Assembly: GCA_018433885.1 (NCBI GenBank)
Contig: JAHDQK010000009.1
Coordinates: 1-64,000 of the forward strand
Length of the DNA: 64,000 bases
Direction: 5' to 3'
DNA from: Candidatus Cloacimonadota bacterium
GTDB lineage: Bacteria; Cloacimonadota; Cloacimonadia; Cloacimonadales; Cloacimonadaceae
Numbering within the stretch: position 1 is the first letter of the stretch; every line of letters starts with the position of its first letter. The position numbers and the translations under genes are program-made. Positions 62,711-64,000 of the stretch are shown here, in pieces. Below the pieces are notes generated by a model. It saw nothing but the letters and a program-made list of their open reading frames with translations, did no database searches and had not been told where the DNA came from.

Positions 62711-63953
62711 AATCCCCCGCGGAACCTACGATATCCTGCCAGAAAACAGCGGGAAATGGCAATATGTGAAGGATGTATTTCGCAGAGTAGCAGAGAGTTT
62801 TGGCTATTTTGAGATCACTACCCCTGTCTTCGAAATGGCAGAGCTCTTTGAACGCAGTTCCGGCGAAAACTCGGACGTCGTGCAGAAAGAGATGTATAGA
62901 TTTATGGATCAAAAAGGTAGGAGCTTCGCCTTGCGCCCGGAAGGTACTGCCCCTGTGGTAAGAGCCTATGTAGAAAACCACATGGATAAGAGCGGAAGCC
63001 GTAACAAGCTCTACTATATGGGTCCTATGTTTCGTTACGACCGCCCGCAGGCGGGGCGTTACCGGCAGTTCTATCAATATGGCATCGAGTTCATCGGTAG
63101 CAATCATCCCTATTACGATGCCGAAGTGATCGCCATCGAAATGGCTTATCTAAAGGCTTTGGGCTTGCAAAACGTACGTCTGGAAATCAATAGCGTGGGT
63201 TGTGCAAGCTGTGCCAAGGAGTATGATCTTGCTCTGCAGGATTACTATCGGCAATTCTTACCCGAGCTGTGTCCGGATTGCCAAAAAAGATATGAGACCA
63301 AGCCACGCCGCCTTTTAGATTGTAAAGTGAAGACGTGTCAGGTCTTCCGCACGGATGCTCCGTCTCAACTGGATTATCTGGATGAGGATTGCCGGGAGCA
63401 TTTTACGCAGGTTCGGGCTTATCTGGATGCTTCTGGAATCAAGTATCTAGTGAATCCTGCGATTGTGAGAGGTTTGGATTACTATACCAATACCGCTTTT
63501 GAGCTGATTGTAGATGCGCTGGGTGCGCAGAAATCCATTGCCGGAGGAGGGCGCTATAACGCTCTGATCTCTCAGATCGGAGGAAAAGATACCCCCGCCA
63601 TTGGATTTGCCGGAGGCTTTGAACGGCTCTTGCTTGCTCTGGAAAAAGAATCTATCCCTCTGCCGGGAATCACCTTACCGAAAGTATATTGTATTGCTAT
63701 CGGAGATGAAGCTCAGATGAGCATGCTACCAATCCTCAGTAAATTGCGCCAGAGCGGGATCTACGCCGACTACAACCCCGATAAAACTTCATTTAAGGCG
63801 CAAATGAAAGCAGCGGATAGCTCGCGGGCGGAATTCGCCATTATTCTGGGGGAGGACGAGCTAAAGCAAGGCGATTTTATCTTAAAAAACCTTATGACAT
63901 CAGAGCAGGAACGGCTATCTGCCGAAGATTTGCTACAACGCCTGACACAATAG
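62700..63953 (+). CDS. hisS: Histidine-tRNA ligase
   Basis: A 417-residue class II synthetase. The start is the ATG at 62700 (DYRIPRGTYDILP is the usual N-terminus; AGAGGA is five bases upstream). Motif 1 is in ITTPVFEMAELF, motif 2 is MFRYDRPQAGRYRQFYQYGI, and HisRS motifs VRGLDYYTNTAFEL and GGGRYNALI follow. The C-terminal anticodon domain includes KVYCIAIGDEAQMSM. It charges tRNA-His. A stem-loop lies just after the gene. Confidence 0.95.
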   Translation: MDYRIPRGTYDILPENSGKWQYVKDVFRRVAESFGYFEITTPVFEMAELFERSSGENSDVVQKEMYRFMDQKGRSFALRPEGTAPVVRAYVENHMDKSGSRNKLYYMGPMFRYDRPQAGRYRQFYQYGIEFIGSNHPYYDAEVIAIEMAYLKALGLQNVRLEINSVGCASCAKEYDLALQDYYRQFLPELCPDCQKRYETKPRRLLDCKVKTCQVFRTDAPSQLDYLDEDCREHFTQVRAYLDASGIKYLVNPAIVRGLDYYTNTAFELIVDALGAQKSIAGGGRYNALISQIGGKDTPAIGFAGGFERLLLALEKESIPLPGITLPKVYCIAIGDEAQMSMLPILSKLRQSGIYADYNPDKTSFKAQMKAADSSRAEFAIILGEDELKQGDFILKNLMTSEQERLSAEDLLQRLTQ

Positions 63954-63964
63954 GACCCAATATC

Positions 63965-63988
63965 GGGGATCCTGCAGATCAGGACCCC
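63965..63988 (+). terminator. Probable terminator after hisS
   Basis: GGGG-A-TCCTG at 63965-63974 pairs with CAGGACCCC at 63980-63988 (one bulged A). It is twelve bases beyond the hisS stop. The T-run is poor, so termination is likely but unproven; the window ends just after it. Confidence 0.55.
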
Positions 63989-64000
63989 CAAAGCTTTTAA

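Overview
The window looks like a chromosome segment of a Gram-negative, amino-acid-fermenting anaerobe, most plausibly a member of the Cloacimonadota (WWE1; Candidatus Cloacimonas-like). This assignment is inference. It rests on several secreted proteins ending in YPNP-type sorting domains together with a PorV/PorQ-like protein (type IX secretion), an outer-membrane apparatus (TolC, RND pump, heptose isomerase, lipoproteins), a GlmL/MutL protein, histidine ammonia-lyase, and a two-subunit CoA-transferase. No rRNA or tRNA gene was seen.

Layout. 1-787: chains of hairpin repeats. 831-9000 (minus strand): secreted endonuclease I, GmhA, adenosine deaminase, a GlmL/MutL block with two unrecognised partners, comFC, and purQ-purS. 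9140-17542 (minus): comEC, an Mpv17-like membrane protein, and an RND pump operon with its adaptor and TolC partner. 17839-19725 (minus): an ArsR regulator, permease and thioredoxin trio. 20050-22035 (minus): a secreted deacetylase-like protein.

22745-32442 (plus) is the standout. It is a four-gene operon, visibly more A+T-rich than its surroundings, that reads as a complete type 4 BREX phage-defence locus: brxP (PAPS-reductase, ferredoxin and DUF4007 domains), brxC/pglY, pglZ and brxL. The genes overlap at every junction. There is no methyltransferase, so the sulfur-chemistry protein BrxP stands where other BREX types carry PglX. A strong internal ribosome-binding site and ATG sit at the domain junction just ahead of the DUF4007 part. 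Both flanks carry phage-like debris: a truncated lysozyme on the left and a possible capsid-morphogenesis fragment on the right.

32718-34236 is a deacetylase-methyltransferase pair, followed by a decayed transposase. 34708-43331 holds a secreted protein, twin lipoproteins, ruvX, mltG, an LPP20-like lipoprotein, an M6-type metalloprotease homologue whose catalytic Glu and third zinc ligand are both changed, and the PorV-like protein. 43350-55887 holds a large subtilase with a sorting domain, hflX, CoA-transferase A and B (with a clear terminator), a second subtilase, HIT, nth, an SRAP protein and an HD-GYP response regulator. 55980-57000 is a REP-palindrome region with its own RAYT transposase and a 27-bp tandem array. 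57111-63953 holds hutH, a TPR lipoprotein, a membrane protein, truA and hisS.

Most genes are ordinary core functions in tight operons. The accessory material is the BREX island, the REP/RAYT locus and several dispersed hairpin repeats. Functions were assigned by reading motifs in the translated sequence; no database search was possible.
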